NCBI GenBank assembly: GCA_019828565.1
Contig: JAHDYR010000037.1
Coordinates: 1-64,000 of the forward strand
Reading direction: 5' to 3'
Origin: Carpediemonas membranifera
Taxonomy: Eukaryota > Fornicata
Length of the DNA: 64,000 nt
The notes beneath the pieces were generated by a model. That model had not been told where the DNA came from and did not search any database. It saw nothing but the letters and a program-made list of their open reading frames with translations. Shown here piece by piece: positions 49,776 to 59,928 of this stretch; position 1 is the first letter of the stretch, and each line of letters begins with the position of its first letter. Made by a program: the position numbers and the translations under genes.

Positions 49776-50859
49776 TGTGTCTTTGCTACTGATTGCGGCC
49801 TGAGTTAAGGGTCCGCGGCACGGTGGGCCATGTCGGAAATCGGAAAGTGCTGAGTCGATCTAGAGTTTGGGTGCCGGTGCACCTGAGGCGGTCAACTCAA
49901 CCGGGGCCATGGGGACGACGATGTACACGACTGCCGGCCGCACCTCACCCAGGTCTGTGGCGGGAGGGCGCTTCATCGCCACTCAGCTTCGGGCCCGTCA
50001 CATATTGGCCTGCACCGCGGGCTGAGTCCGAGCTCGAGGTAGCATGTCTTTGCACATGGCCCAATGACGACAACGGTGGCCGCCAACACCGGAGTTGGGA
50101 AAAGTGGTACAGCCGGACTGGAACGTCGCGGTGGTTTCCGGTCGCTGTGTTCTGCCGTGCTATTTTCGTCCGCTTGGGCCTGCTTGTGGCACATTTACTG
50201 GCGGTTATCGCTGGCAGTGAGTGACGGATGTGGCATGCTTTGTTGAAATGAAGATAGTAAGAATGCCCCATGCCCCATTGCCATATTTCATTGCATATGC
50301 AGCAAATAAGGACATTGAATCATTAGGGACCTCCTGGTAAAGCCATGTCGAGAAAAACAGGATGAATGTGGTAATCTGAGGCGGTGTCGTGGACATGCAA
50401 AACCTTGATCCCTTGAATGCTATTCGAACACATCTGCAGATTATGGTATAGTATACCAAACTGCTGCATCGTCTGCTTTCATTTCGATGGGGTCGAGGAA
50501 TTGTCCTCGGCAATCCTGCACCGCGCATTGCTCATCAATCAGGCGCCCTCAAGCATTCTACTTCGAGCTGTCGAAGACCAAGAGTGTGTATGTCAAAGTT
50601 AGGCTTTCGTGTGGCTTGAGAAAGACTCATCCGAACGATTATTTCTGTAAGAATGTCATATTGATTCTGAAATAACGTACCTGCAAATATTTCGTAGTCA
50701 GACAGGTCACGACCTGCCGACGGTGGGAGTGATAGCTGGATAATTTAAATGAATTACAGGCGACCCAGCGAGAAACCGTGTTGCACACGACTACAACTGT
50801 TCTACCTTTAACAACCCCCAGAAGATGTTTCATCCCATCGCCACGCCAACGACTGTTCC
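49776..50859. other. 1.08-kb interval with no recognised gene
   Basis: Short ORFs only (largest about 140 codons, + strand 49793-50224), none with a family signature. It may hold the NUBP2-like promoter and old repeat debris up to the DIRS-like element. Confidence 0.4.
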
Positions 50860-52965
50860 CTAATCGATCGTCAGGTCCACTACAGCCGGTGACAGTCTGA
50901 GGGCTTCTTCACAATATGCAAGTACGCTCTCCTGGGAAGCCCAGGTGCCAAGCGCCTGTATAACCGTTACTGGTATCCCCTTCTTCATCATGGCAACCAC
51001 TGCTCCTCGTCTGAAGGAGTGGAGTGTCACTGGCACATGAAGCAACTCCGTAAGGTCCTCCTGGACCTCCCATCTTAGTATCGCTCTCTCCAAGAGTCTT
51101 CCGCCTGCTAGTTCCATCGTGACTCCAGCCAGCGGAGCGCCTCTCCACAGGGGTCCGTCTCTCACGTTACTCAGGTGCCGCAGCAACCAGGCTGTTGGGC
51201 AGTGCTCCTCCCGTCGACTCTGTGGTACCATCTTGAGGACGTTCTGCCGCGTCTTTGTTCTCTCCAGTCGAATGATTAGGTGACCACCCTCCCATGTGAT
51301 GTCGCTCCGTCTCAGAGCCAAGATCTCACCCATTCGGGAAACCGTGGAGAATGTCAGGGTCGCTAGGGCAATGGCCTGTGTCAACTGTGGCGTCTGCTCT
51401 CCGTCATATCGATCTATGGCATGGCATATCTGCGCCCACGAGATGGGGAGGGCACGGCCAGTCCTTCTTAGCTGCGACTCGAGCGACGCTGATGCCTCCT
51501 TGGCGATCGCCTTGATGACCTTGCTGTCATAAGGGTTCTCTCGTCTAGGGGAGCCGAGGGCTCTCAGGCCTATGGTGATGCGGGAGAACTTGGTGGTCAG
51601 TCTTCCGCCGCTCATCTCGAGCGCTTCATGGGTCATGTAGTCCCAAAGGGGGTCACCTACAGCTCGGATGGCCTGTCTAATCTTCTCCAGTCCCGCCGGG
51701 AGGGTGACCTCCTCTCGTGGCTCCGTTGCCCACTTTCTGAAAGCAAAGGTCTCGCGTATGATGTCCTCCTTGGTCGTCTGTGCCTTCCCTATCAGCTCCA
51801 GGGACGGTTCTATGCGAGTTCGGAACTCTGCTGGGATGACTAGGTTCCAGTTGGGTCGTCTCTGCACTCGCGGTTGTCCGGTTCGTCTGACCAGGCCCGC
51901 GGCCCTGAAGTCGCGATCTTGTAGGATCTTCGCCGCTGCGACATAGCCGTCAACGTCACATAGTAGTTGGCTTTGACCTGCGGGACTATGATCCAGACCC
52001 CCTCCGTCTGCAGAGCTGGTGGTACTGTTGAGGATCGAGCTATCGTGGCAAGCCGCTGCACTGCCTGGTCTATCTGCTTCATCTGGGGCATCAACAGGAA
52101 GCGCCCAGCTGTCCAGTCTCTCGCTATCGTCTCCGTCCAGGGGGAGTCCGTCAGGACCGCCTCCACCGTGCCCCACCGGGCTGCTGTCTCCAACAGGACT
52201 GAGTCTGGTGCCATCCAGGGAGCAAACGATCCAGTGCTCCGGCGTGACAGATAGTCTGCATTCCAGTTCGTGCTGCCCTTCGAGTAGAATGTCCTCAGCG
52301 TCGCTCGTGCTCGTGTAAGACGAAGCCAGAGGGCTCTCACCTCCTGTCTGACCTCCTTCGGGGCTCTTGTTGAGCTGACCTGCACCCAGCCCTTCGCTGC
52401 TGATGAGTATGTCACGAGCCATATGCTCCGTGCTCCCGCCTGCAGTGCTGCCTTGACCCCGCGCACTCCCATGAGTGTCTCCTTGGCGGTGATGTGTAGG
52501 TGGCGCGGAAGGGATGCTTCTATCTGGTGTGTGCCTGTCGCCGTGAAGATTACGGCCCCTCCGGCTGAGTCTGATGCGTCTGACTCCACTCTCGCGTCGA
52601 AGTTCGGTGTTGTCATGGGGCTCTCGCATCTCGTCTTGAGTGTTGTCTCCCACCACGCTAGATCCGCTCTGGTGGCGCTGTTGAGGGTCTCTCGTCCGAA
52701 CCTGAAGTCCTTCCTCCTCGATAGGGCTGAACTCAAAACCATCAGCTCCCGCAGCATGACGAGCGCGGCATCTCCGATGGCGAATCTGGTGAAATTCAGC
52801 TTCCCGATAAGCTTCTGAAGGTCCTTCTTGATAAAGCGCTTGGCTCTCATGAGTTGTTGCACTTCTTGCAGATACTTGTCCCGTTTGTCGTCGGGGAGCA
52901 CGAAGGTCATGGATTGTGAGTTCAACATCATTCCGAGGTACTTCACTTGCTTTGATGGCGTCCAT
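50860..52965 (-). CDS. DIRS-like tyrosine recombinase ORF
   Basis: Open for 701 codons; the real recombinase is the C-terminal half. Core motifs are the first arginine in STVSRMGEIL, HSFRRG (H-x-x-R) and VLAYCEEA (Tyr), in the order of tyrosine recombinases. Together with the overlapping RT/RNase H ORF this identifies a DIRS-type retrotransposon, which inserts by recombination instead of an integrase. The N-terminal 375 codons overlap the RT/RNase H frame; overlapping ORFs are normal for DIRS elements, but I cannot tell how much is translated. Start codon uncertain. Confidence 0.8.
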   Translation of the reverse strand: MDAIKASEVPRNDVELTIHDLRAPRRQTGQVSARSATTHESQALYQEGPSEAYREAEFHQIRHRRCRARHAAGADGFEFSPIEEEGLQVRTRDPQQRHQSGSSVVGDNTQDEMREPHDNTELRRESGVRRIRLSRRGRNLHGDRHTPDRSIPSAPPTHHRQGDTHGSARGQGSTAGGSTEHMARDILISSEGLGAGQLNKSPEGGQTGGESPLASSYTSTSDAEDILLEGQHELECRLSVTPEHWIVCSLDGTRLSPVGDSSPVGHGGGGPDGLPLDGDDSERLDSWALPVDAPDEADRPGSAAACHDSSILNSTTSSADGGGLDHSPAGQSQLLCDVDGYVAAAKILQDRDFRAAGLVRRTGQPRVQRRPNWNLVIPAEFRTRIEPSLELIGKAQTTKEDIIRETFAFRKWATEPREEVTLPAGLEKIRQAIRAVGDPLWDYMTHEALEMSGGRLTTKFSRITIGLRALGSPRRENPYDSKVIKAIAKEASASLESQLRRTGRALPISWAQICHAIDRYDGEQTPQLTQAIALATLTFSTVSRMGEILALRRSDITWEGGHLIIRLERTKTRQNVLKMVPQSRREEHCPTAWLLRHLSNVRDGPLWRGAPLAGVTMELAGGRLLERAILRWEVQEDLTELLHVPVTLHSFRRGAVVAMMKKGIPVTVIQALGTWASQESVLAYCEEALRLSPAVVDLTID

Positions 52966-53167
52966 ATTGACTTGTCCTGGTTCACAGCGATGCCGAAGTC
53001 TGTGAGCATCGACAAAAACTGCGGAAGAATGCTCTCAAGGTATCTCTGCGAATTGTGCGCTATCAGCCAGTCGTCTAGATAGACGACTATCCTTAGCTGC
53101 AGGGACTCCGCAATAAATCTGGCGGCATGCTTCGAGACCTGTTGGAAAGTCCGTGGGGCTGTGGTGA
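51840..53167 (-). pseudogene. DIRS-like reverse transcriptase/RNase H, 5'-truncated
   Basis: The frame is open from 53167, where the element is cut off. It contains TAPRTFQQVSKHAARF, RT active site VYLDDWLIAH (about 53075), the KQVKYLGMMLNS segment typical of DIRS/Ngaro RTs, and RNase H VESDASDSAGG. The RT fingers and any gag are missing. The ORF closes at 51840 inside the recombinase frame. Confidence 0.85.
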
Positions 53168-53251
53168 CTCAGTTAAGGGCAAAACAATTGACGAGTGTGT
53201 GATTTACAAAGAATGGTACGTAGACCATAAATATATGAGTAGCCCCGTGAC
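53168..53251 (-). repeat. Probable 3' LTR fragment of the next chromovirus
   Basis: On the minus strand, GAGAAGGAGAGAGGGGGTAG (polypurine tract) is followed by TGTCACGGGG at 53251, an LTR-like start. The other end cannot be fixed because no second copy is in the window; the DIRS element begins at about 53168. Confidence 0.5.
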
Positions 53252-53272
53252 ATCCTACCCCCTCTCTCCTTC

Positions 53273-53482
53273 TCAGGGATTGTTCTCAAACTGAACGGGG
53301 CGCCATCGTAGGCGATGCCGACGGAGGTAGTCCTGGACGATGCCCAGGTGCTTGTTAGCTGTGGAGTACTTCTCCCAGGTGGGGACCTTATAGCCCTCCC
53401 ATCTGATCAGCAGCTCATGCGTCCTCGCGCGATGCTTGACAATCTCTTCAGCGACGTATAACTCGTCGTCTGACGCCCGCAT
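53273..53482 (-). pseudogene. Chromodomain of the minus-strand chromovirus, after an in-frame stop
   Basis: 69 codons with LYVAEEIVKHRARTHELLIR and WEGYKVPTWEKY, a chromodomain. It is in the same frame as the integrase ORF and separated from it by one TAA (53492-53494) and three codons. In the related element at 31975-36168 the two are fused, so the stop is either a mutation or is read through. Confidence 0.8.
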
Positions 53483-53491
53483 CTGTCGGGC

Positions 53492-55743
53492 TTAAGTCAG
53501 CTCTATAGCCGGGCACGGTGCGAGCTTGGACCTGTGGACAACCTCTCTGCGTTGTTCAAGGACCGACTCGAGTTCCACGGCCTTACCTTTCTGGGCCAGG
53601 ATCTTGTAGGGCCCAAGCAGTCCGTGTAGCTTGTTCTTCGTCACTGGTCTCTTGAAAACCAGCATTCCAGGCTCGATGACCTCTTCCTTGAACTTGCGGA
53701 AGTCCTCTGAGCCCTCGTCAACTAATGTCTCGTCAGCGAGCTGTTGCAGATCACGAAGCGCTCTCAGGTAGTCCGCGGCATTCCTTACCTCCCCCTCCGG
53801 CTCATTCGACGTCATCACGTCGCCTAGCTGAACCCGGCCGATGTCGTTGCGCCGGCCATAGATGAGCTCATTGGGGGAGAATCCCGTATCTGAGTGCGTA
53901 GTGTTGTTCAAAATGTGTTGTGCTAGCGGCAAGACGTGAGACCAATGATCAAAACCGTCCATTGCCAACACCATCCATCGAATGTGTCTCATGACCTCTC
54001 CGTTGCGACGTTCAACAACTCCGTTGGACTCCGGGCTGTAGGGGAGGGTATATTGGTGGTGGGTCTTAAGTGTCTCTACTAGGCCCTCCACGAGCTTGTT
54101 GGTGTATTCGACGCCGTTGTCGGACTTGATATACTGTGGGATACCGTGTCTCAGGACACTCTGCCACAGGGCCTTGGTGGCGCTCTCTGCGTCGTTGGCG
54201 TGTGATGGCATAAGCTCGGTGTACCGTGTGCATAAGTCGGTGATGACATAGATGTATCGGTTGCCTTCGGAGTCCATGCTAATCGGACCGATCGTGTCGA
54301 TCGCGATGGACCTCCAGGGCGTCGTGCTCGTGGTTCTGAAGATCTTGTTGTCCTGGATGTATTGTCTAATCCGCGTCTTTGCGCAGACGGGGCACGTCTT
54401 GACGGTGTTGCTAGCGTCACTCGCCAGGCCGGCCCAAATGCCAATCTCCTTGGCCTTCTGTATTGTCTTGTCTCGGCCTTCATGCCAGCGATGAGCGTGC
54501 TTCAGTATACGTCGCTTAAGCTCTGCCGAGGCCTGCGGGATCACGGGAATACCTTCCACCGTGATTATCCTGTCGTGCTGAATGTTCTTGTACTGTTCGC
54601 GCTCCTCGTCTGAGAAGTCACGTTCTTGCGTGTCTTTGATCAGTTGTGTGAAGCTATTGGCTGTATTCTCCAAAGCAACCAGCAATGTGTTGGATATTCT
54701 GGAAAGATGATCAGCCACAACGTTGGACGATCCTGCGACGTGTGAAACGGTAAAATGGTAATCCGAAAGTATCAAGGACCACCTTAGGATCTTGTCGTTC
54801 ACATACTTCTTGTTATTGAGGTAAACTAGGTTGCGGTGATCCGACATGACCTTAAAGTGCGGATGGATCTTGAACAGGGCCGTCAGGTCCGGGCGCGTCA
54901 CGGTGTACAGGATAGCGTAGAGCTCCTGCTCATATGTGCTCCATCTGCTTTGCGTCTCGGTAAATGTGCCCGAGAAGAGGCTGACGAGCTCTTCGGCTCC
55001 GTCCTCTGATCGTTGTGTGAGCATACCTCCGAACCCTTCGTTGGAGGCGTCGGTGTGAAGCGTCCACTCCTTGGTCAGGTCCGGGAAGGCTAAGCTTGTT
55101 GTCGCCGAGAGCTTCTCCTTGAAGTTGTCGAACGTTTCTTGGCAGCATGCATCCCAGCGACCTTCAATGTCCCTATTGCCACCTTTCTTAAGGTTCTGAA
55201 GTGGTCGAAGCATCCGAGAGGAGTCGTGCACAAACTTTGAGACGTAGTTAAACGATCCGAGCGTTGTCTGCAGCTCTTTCAGTGTTCTGGGACGTCTGAT
55301 GTTCTTAACTGCTTCTACACGTTGGTGAGACAGTCTGTATCCATCCTTGTCGCATATATACCCCACAATCTCAACGGACCGGGCCCCGAAGATGCACTTC
55401 TCGGCTTTCAGTCGGAGTCTATATTGACGACAGGTCTCGAAGGACGCCCGAAGACGCTCGATGAACTCGTCTGTCGACCCTGCGTGTACTCGAATGTCGT
55501 CGAGATAGGCACTCACGTCCCGCTGTCTCAGTGGAGCAAAGGCAGAATCCATGGCTCTCTGGAAATGTGCGGGCGCGTTGGTGAGGCCGAAGGGCAGGCG
55601 GGTGTACTCCTTGTAGCCATCTGGTGTGATGATAGGTGGTGTGTTGTCGGGCCAGGTGAGGGCCACGAGCTGGTTGACGGCGATGATGGGGTCCGGAATG
55701 GGTTGGAACAGGTCGAGCGAGGTGAGCTCGGCTTGCCTCAGTG
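53492..55743 (-). pseudogene. Chromovirus pol (RT, RNase H, integrase), 5'-truncated
   Basis: About 750 codons. It begins within RT (FGLTNAPAHFQRAMDSAF), with active site variant AYLDDIRVHAG. RNase H has TDASNEGFGG and SDHRNLVYL; integrase has a CPVC zinc half, IDTIGPI, SDNGVEYT and GVVERRNGE. Protease and gag are missing. At about 55743 it fuses to a second, different chromovirus (55744-57193), so the breakpoint lies between two elements of the same strand. Confidence 0.85.
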
Positions 55744-56818
55744 ATACGAGCAAGGTGGGCAGTAAGGGTCGTGACGTACTCAGACGGTGTCCCTACCCCC
55801 TCTAGGGCCGGGCGGAAAAGCACTCTGTCGGGATCGACGGCCGGGCCGAAGACAATAGTCATCGGGGCGTAGCCGGTGGAGCGGTTGATGGTTGAGTTGG
55901 CGATGCGCTGTACGAACGGCAGGAACTTAGCCCAGTCTGTGTCACCGAGGGCGAAGGTCATCGCACGGAGATGGCGACCAACCTCTTTGTTGGCACGCTC
56001 AACGATGCCGTTGAGCTGATGGTGATACGGGAGTACGAGGTCACGGTCGATGCCGAGGGCACTTGTCAGGTCAGAGATGACCTTGGCGGTGAAGTGTGAG
56101 CCTCGGTCAGTCTTAAGTACCTTGGGGCAGCCGTAGCGGCTGACCAGGTCGACGAGCATCGAGGCCACAGTGGCGGCGTCACAGCTCTTGGACAGTCTCA
56201 GCTCAACAAAGCGTGAGAAGCAGTCGATGGCAACGAGGATGAAACGGTTGCCGGCAGTGTCCTCAGGGAGCGGGCCAATGTAATCCATCGCCCATGTATG
56301 GAAGGGATGAGGCGAGGAAGTGATGGTGCGCGGGTATGCAGCGTGAGGCTTGGGGTTAGAGAGACGCGTGAGTTGACAGGTTGGGCACTTCTTGATGAAG
56401 TCACGCGCAGCCCTGGCGAGGGTCGAGTGGGCCTCGTCCGGGTATGAGGCTGCGAGACGGCGGACAGTCTCCTGGATGCCGGCGTGGCCTAGGACATCAT
56501 TGTGGGCCCGGTCAACCTCGACACGGAGGCACCGAGACAGGGCATCAGCGACCACGTTGTCTCGGCCTGGGATATGGGAGATAATGATGTTGAACTCTTG
56601 AAGGCGCAGGCGCCAGCGGACAAGCTTCGGGGCAGTGGCCTTGCCGAGGTAAACCAAATTTCTATGGTCAGTTTGAACCTCGAAGGGGACGCCCAGCAGG
56701 AAGTGCTGGAAGTGAAGGACGGCGGCGTAGATTCCATAGAGTTCCTGCTCAATTGTTGCCCAGCGACGCTGCTGGGGTGAGAAGCGGTGTGAGAAGTAAG
56801 CGATGATGTCATCACTAC
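55744..56818 (-). pseudogene. Second minus-strand chromovirus: RNase H end and integrase, no C-terminus
   Basis: Reads RNase H (WATIEQELYG, TDHRNLVYLGK), integrase zinc (DVLGHAGIQETVRR, CPTCQLTR), MDYIGPLPEDT, TDRGSHFT and GIVERANKE, then breaks off near 55743 before any chromodomain. Upstream it is joined out of frame to its gag at about 56818, so protease and RT are deleted. Most similar within the window to the + strand family at 57831-61888. Confidence 0.8.
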
Positions 56819-57175
56819 CTTGTGGAAGCGAGTGATGTGCGAGAGGAGCTGTTCAGTGGAGATATTGGCCTTAGAGGCGATGGAGAGCTGCTTGAGGGCA
56901 CTAGTAGCGGCAATCTGAGTGCGGTAGGTGAAGAAGGCGCCGTTGATCTCAGATACCAGATCATCTGCGTCGATTTCGGCTAGGTTAGGCAGCTTGAGCT
57001 TGATGATGTCCTGAACGGACGAGGAGATGAGTGTGGTGATTGGTGGAGCTTCCATATGGAGGCTGGACAACTGGCTTAAGAAAACCTCGAAATCATCACA
57101 GAAGGACGCGAAGTGGTGGCGCGAAAAAGCAGCAAGGAACGGTGGTTTGATGTATGAGCACGTGTTTGGCTGCAT
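56819..57175 (-). pseudogene. Gag start of the second minus-strand chromovirus
   Basis: ATGCAG at 57175, then about 119 gag codons (ITTLISSSVQDIIKLKLPNL), alignable with the gag at 57963. It runs out of frame at the deletion junction near 56818. Confidence 0.75.
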
Positions 57176-57182
57176 TAGGCCT

Positions 57183-57194
57183 AGTATTAATACT
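57183..57194 (-). promoter_or_regulatory. Palindrome at the PBS position, third family
   Basis: AGTATTAATACT directly after a GCCACA (LTR-like CA end) and seven bases before the gag ATG, on the minus strand. Same palindrome as at 31957. The LTR itself (57195 upward) has no second copy here, so its start is unknown. Confidence 0.65.
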
Positions 57195-57243
57195 GTGGCA
57201 AGAAAGCGCTAGCGGGGAAAAGTGTTTACTCCAATGTACCTTA

Positions 57244-57830
57244 TTAGTGGCGAAAGTGGTTGAAACTTTGACCGAGCGAGACTCGATCAATTCCCCACGA
57301 CAGAGGTTCGTCGTCAAGGCATTCGGCCTCGAGCTTGATGAGCTCGATTAGGTCGATAAGCTTGCTAGGGCGGAGCAGAGAACGTTCCATCTCTACTCGC
57401 TCGTACAATATCTGGGGCTTAAGCCTCGTCATGCAAATCTTGGATGCGGTCTTTTCGAAGGCCTCGGCCCGCTTGGCCGCGACTTCGTCTGCGGTCCAGG
57501 GGACGTCCTTTTCGACGACCGTTGCTGAGGCACCGTCCTCCGAGAGGACTGGAACCTTAGTCTTCTTGGTGCCGTACAGGCGACGGTGTCCGTCCTTGCG
57601 CTCCTTCGAGGCCACGCGCTGAGCGTAGTCGGCGGCTCTCTTGAATCGATCCGTATAATCGCGCACGGCGGCAAGATGAGTGCGATAACCACTGGTGTCC
57701 TTTGTGGGACAGTCGATGGAGCGGAGATGTTTCTTAAGCTGCTGAAGCGACTTGGGGGCAGCGAGCTCTCGGAGAAAATCAAAGACTTCCTCCTTTGTGG
57801 CCGTTTCGGCGGTCAATCCGGGCTTGGAGC
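57244..57830 (-). pseudogene. Gag fragment of another LTR element, cut by the + strand element
   Basis: About 195 codons, open to the edge of the LTR at 57831 with no ATG before it. It includes YTDRFKRAADYAQRVASK and LRPSKLIDLIELIKLEAE, similar in style to the gag at 31975 (DYAQRVE, LQDLIQLTLKIADE). The element that owned it is not otherwise present. Confidence 0.65.
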
Positions 57831-57949
57831 TGTGGTTAGGCGCAGTTTAAGGTTTTGGTTTTTGACCATTTTCACCACTGCGGTTTCCAGGAGTAAATCA
57901 GTTCTCATCCATTAATTGGAAAGTTCCCTTCAAGGCCAAACCAAGCACA
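57831..57949 (+). repeat. 5' LTR of the tandem chromovirus pair (119 bp)
   Basis: TGTGGTTAGG to AAGCACA; second copy at 61770-61888 (TGTGGTGAGG), also 119 bp. Confidence 0.88.
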
Positions 57950-57960
57950 GTATCGATACT
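57949..57960 (+). promoter_or_regulatory. Palindrome at the PBS position, fourth family
   Basis: AGTATCGATACT, starting with the last LTR base and two bases before ATGCAG. Repeated at 61888-61899. Confidence 0.7.
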
Positions 57961-57962
57961 AC

Positions 57963-58295
57963 ATGCAGTCTTTTGGCATCACCATCCCGTATTTGCGATC
58001 GCTTACGCGTTCTGCCTTCTTCACCTTCCAGGACGACGTCGATCACTACCAAGTTCAAGCGAGAGCCCTCAATCTCCAACTACCTCCCCTTGCAACCTTC
58101 CTTAGCCCATCTGTCACGCGCCTCGTGCGCCTCCGCGTCCCTATCGACGATATCCCCGACGGCGACCTCTTCGACACTATCGCGACCGAGTTCTTCAAGT
58201 TTCATACACAAGTTGAAGCTTACCAGTCTATCCAGCGCCTCCGCCTGCGCTCCCTCGAGCCGCCGGCCCTCTTAGCCCACATAGACTTACCATAA
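57963..58295 (+). CDS. Gag, first segment (copy A)
   Basis: 110 residues from ATGCAG, ending at TAA 58293-58295. The capsid-like protein resumes one base later in the +1 frame (KTLALCDDNTRPIDQQ) and runs into the zinc knuckle and Pol. Copy B has the same stop, so it is either an old mutation or a programmed +1 shift. Confidence 0.75.
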   Translation: MQSFGITIPYLRSLTRSAFFTFQDDVDHYQVQARALNLQLPPLATFLSPSVTRLVRLRVPIDDIPDGDLFDTIATEFFKFHTQVEAYQSIQRLRLRSLEPPALLAHIDLP

Positions 58296-59928
58296 GACCC
58301 TCGCGCTATGTGATGATAACACTCGCCCCATCGATCAACAGACGCGGAAGCTCTTCACTGCCTCGCTCCCCTCGGCCCTCAAGACTCGCCTCAAGATCGT
58401 TAGCCCCGAGACGTTCGCTGAGGCCTGTGAGGCGGCCATCACAGAGCTCGATGACATAGTCTCCATCCGCGCGCAGAGCGAATCTTTCCGCGACGAGCCC
58501 CGCCTCGACATGCCGCCCCGGCGCCCTCCGCCCATCAAGGCCAAGGCTGAGCCGACCGCCCGTACCGTCGATCGCCGGCCGAAGTCGGAGCTCATCTGCC
58601 ACGGTTGTGGCCTCACAGGTCATGTACGGCCCGAGTGCCCTCACCGGGATCACCCCGGCTTCTTCGCGCATGGCATCCGTCGCCAAGCGCTCAACCTCAC
58701 TGCTAAGTTGGCCGCCCACACCAACAACAGCAGCCCTCATGTGAGCCTCCATTTCTCTGACCACGTCCCTCGCACCGCCTTGCTTGATACCGGTGCCAGC
58801 CTTAACTTCATCCCTCCAGCGCTTGCCGAGGAGATGCACCTGCGTCTCTTCGAGGCCCACGTCCCGCTCGAGACGGCCAACGGCACTATTACCGCGGAGT
58901 ATACGACCCGTCCCGTGACTATCACACTGCAGCTCGAGCGCCCAGTGGAGGTCACGGCGGAGTTCTTCGTCCTCCCTTCCGCCGGAGAGCTAATCATCGG
59001 CGTGCCCACGATACGCGCCGTGGGTTTGTTGCCCGACCTGCTCGCCCCGCGCGCCGAGGCAGAGTTCGTTGAGGCCACCCCGGTGCCCCTGCCTGACGAT
59101 CGTGCACCAGCCGAGATCGCTCATCCGCTGATCCAGGACTACCCGGACCTGTTCGCTTCTGAACTGCCTGGTGTCATCGGTGTTGAGCCTTTCCACATTG
59201 ACCTATCCGACACCGACGTCGCCCCGTTTCCACCGCGCCGTATGTCGCCCGCCCTAGCTGAGGCCGTCAAGGCAGAGGTAGATGGGCTCCTCGCCAGAGG
59301 CATTATCCAACCCTCGACCTCGCCTTTCGCCTCCCCCGCCTTCACAGTGCCGAAGCGCGGGGGCAAGCGTCGCATGGTAATTGACTACCGGCGCCTGAAC
59401 GAGAAAACGGTCCCCCTGCAGTACCCGCTAAGCAACCCGGCTGAGCTGCATCGTAGGCTCGCCGGCCATAACTACTACACGACGATTGACCTGGTCAGCG
59501 GATATCACCAGGTTCCGGTGGACCCGGCCTCCCGTCCTCTCACGGCATTCGCGACGCCCGCTGGCCTGTTTGAGTTCTGCCGTCTCCCTTTCGGTCTACG
59601 TTGTGCCCCTGCCTTTTTCCAACGTATGATGATGTCTGTGCTCAACGGACTCGTCGGTCGCATCTGTGAGGTATACCTAGACGACGTGATCATCCATGGG
59701 GACACCCAGGAAGAGCTGGATCGCAACACGCGCGCCGTATTCGACCGCCTCCAGCAACACCAGTTCCGTCTGGGTCGTGACAAGTGCCAGTTCGCGAAGA
59801 CCGAGGTAGAGTACGTGGGACACCTCATCTCGAAGAAAGGCATCCGCACATCACCGGAGCGCGTCGCTGCTATCGTCGCGATGAAGCCCCTTCGTCGGTC
59901 GCGGCGGTGCGCTCATTCACGGGTATGA
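58294..59928 (+). pseudogene. Gag end, protease and RT of copy A
   Basis: Open frame from just before the gag stop. It contains a zinc knuckle CHGCGLTGHVRPEC (C-x2-C-x4-H-x4-C, about 58597), protease LLDTGASLNF (about 58780) and RT with VIDYRRLN, YHQVPVDP, PFGLRCAP and YLDD (about 59683). It leaves the coding frame near 59886 in ATGAAGCCCCTTCG, where one base appears lost or two gained, and stops at 59928. Confidence 0.88.

Noticed and set aside
50205-50528. 107-codon minus-strand ORF as a host gene
   Set aside because: No recognisable domain, no good start context and no homologue I know; likely chance.
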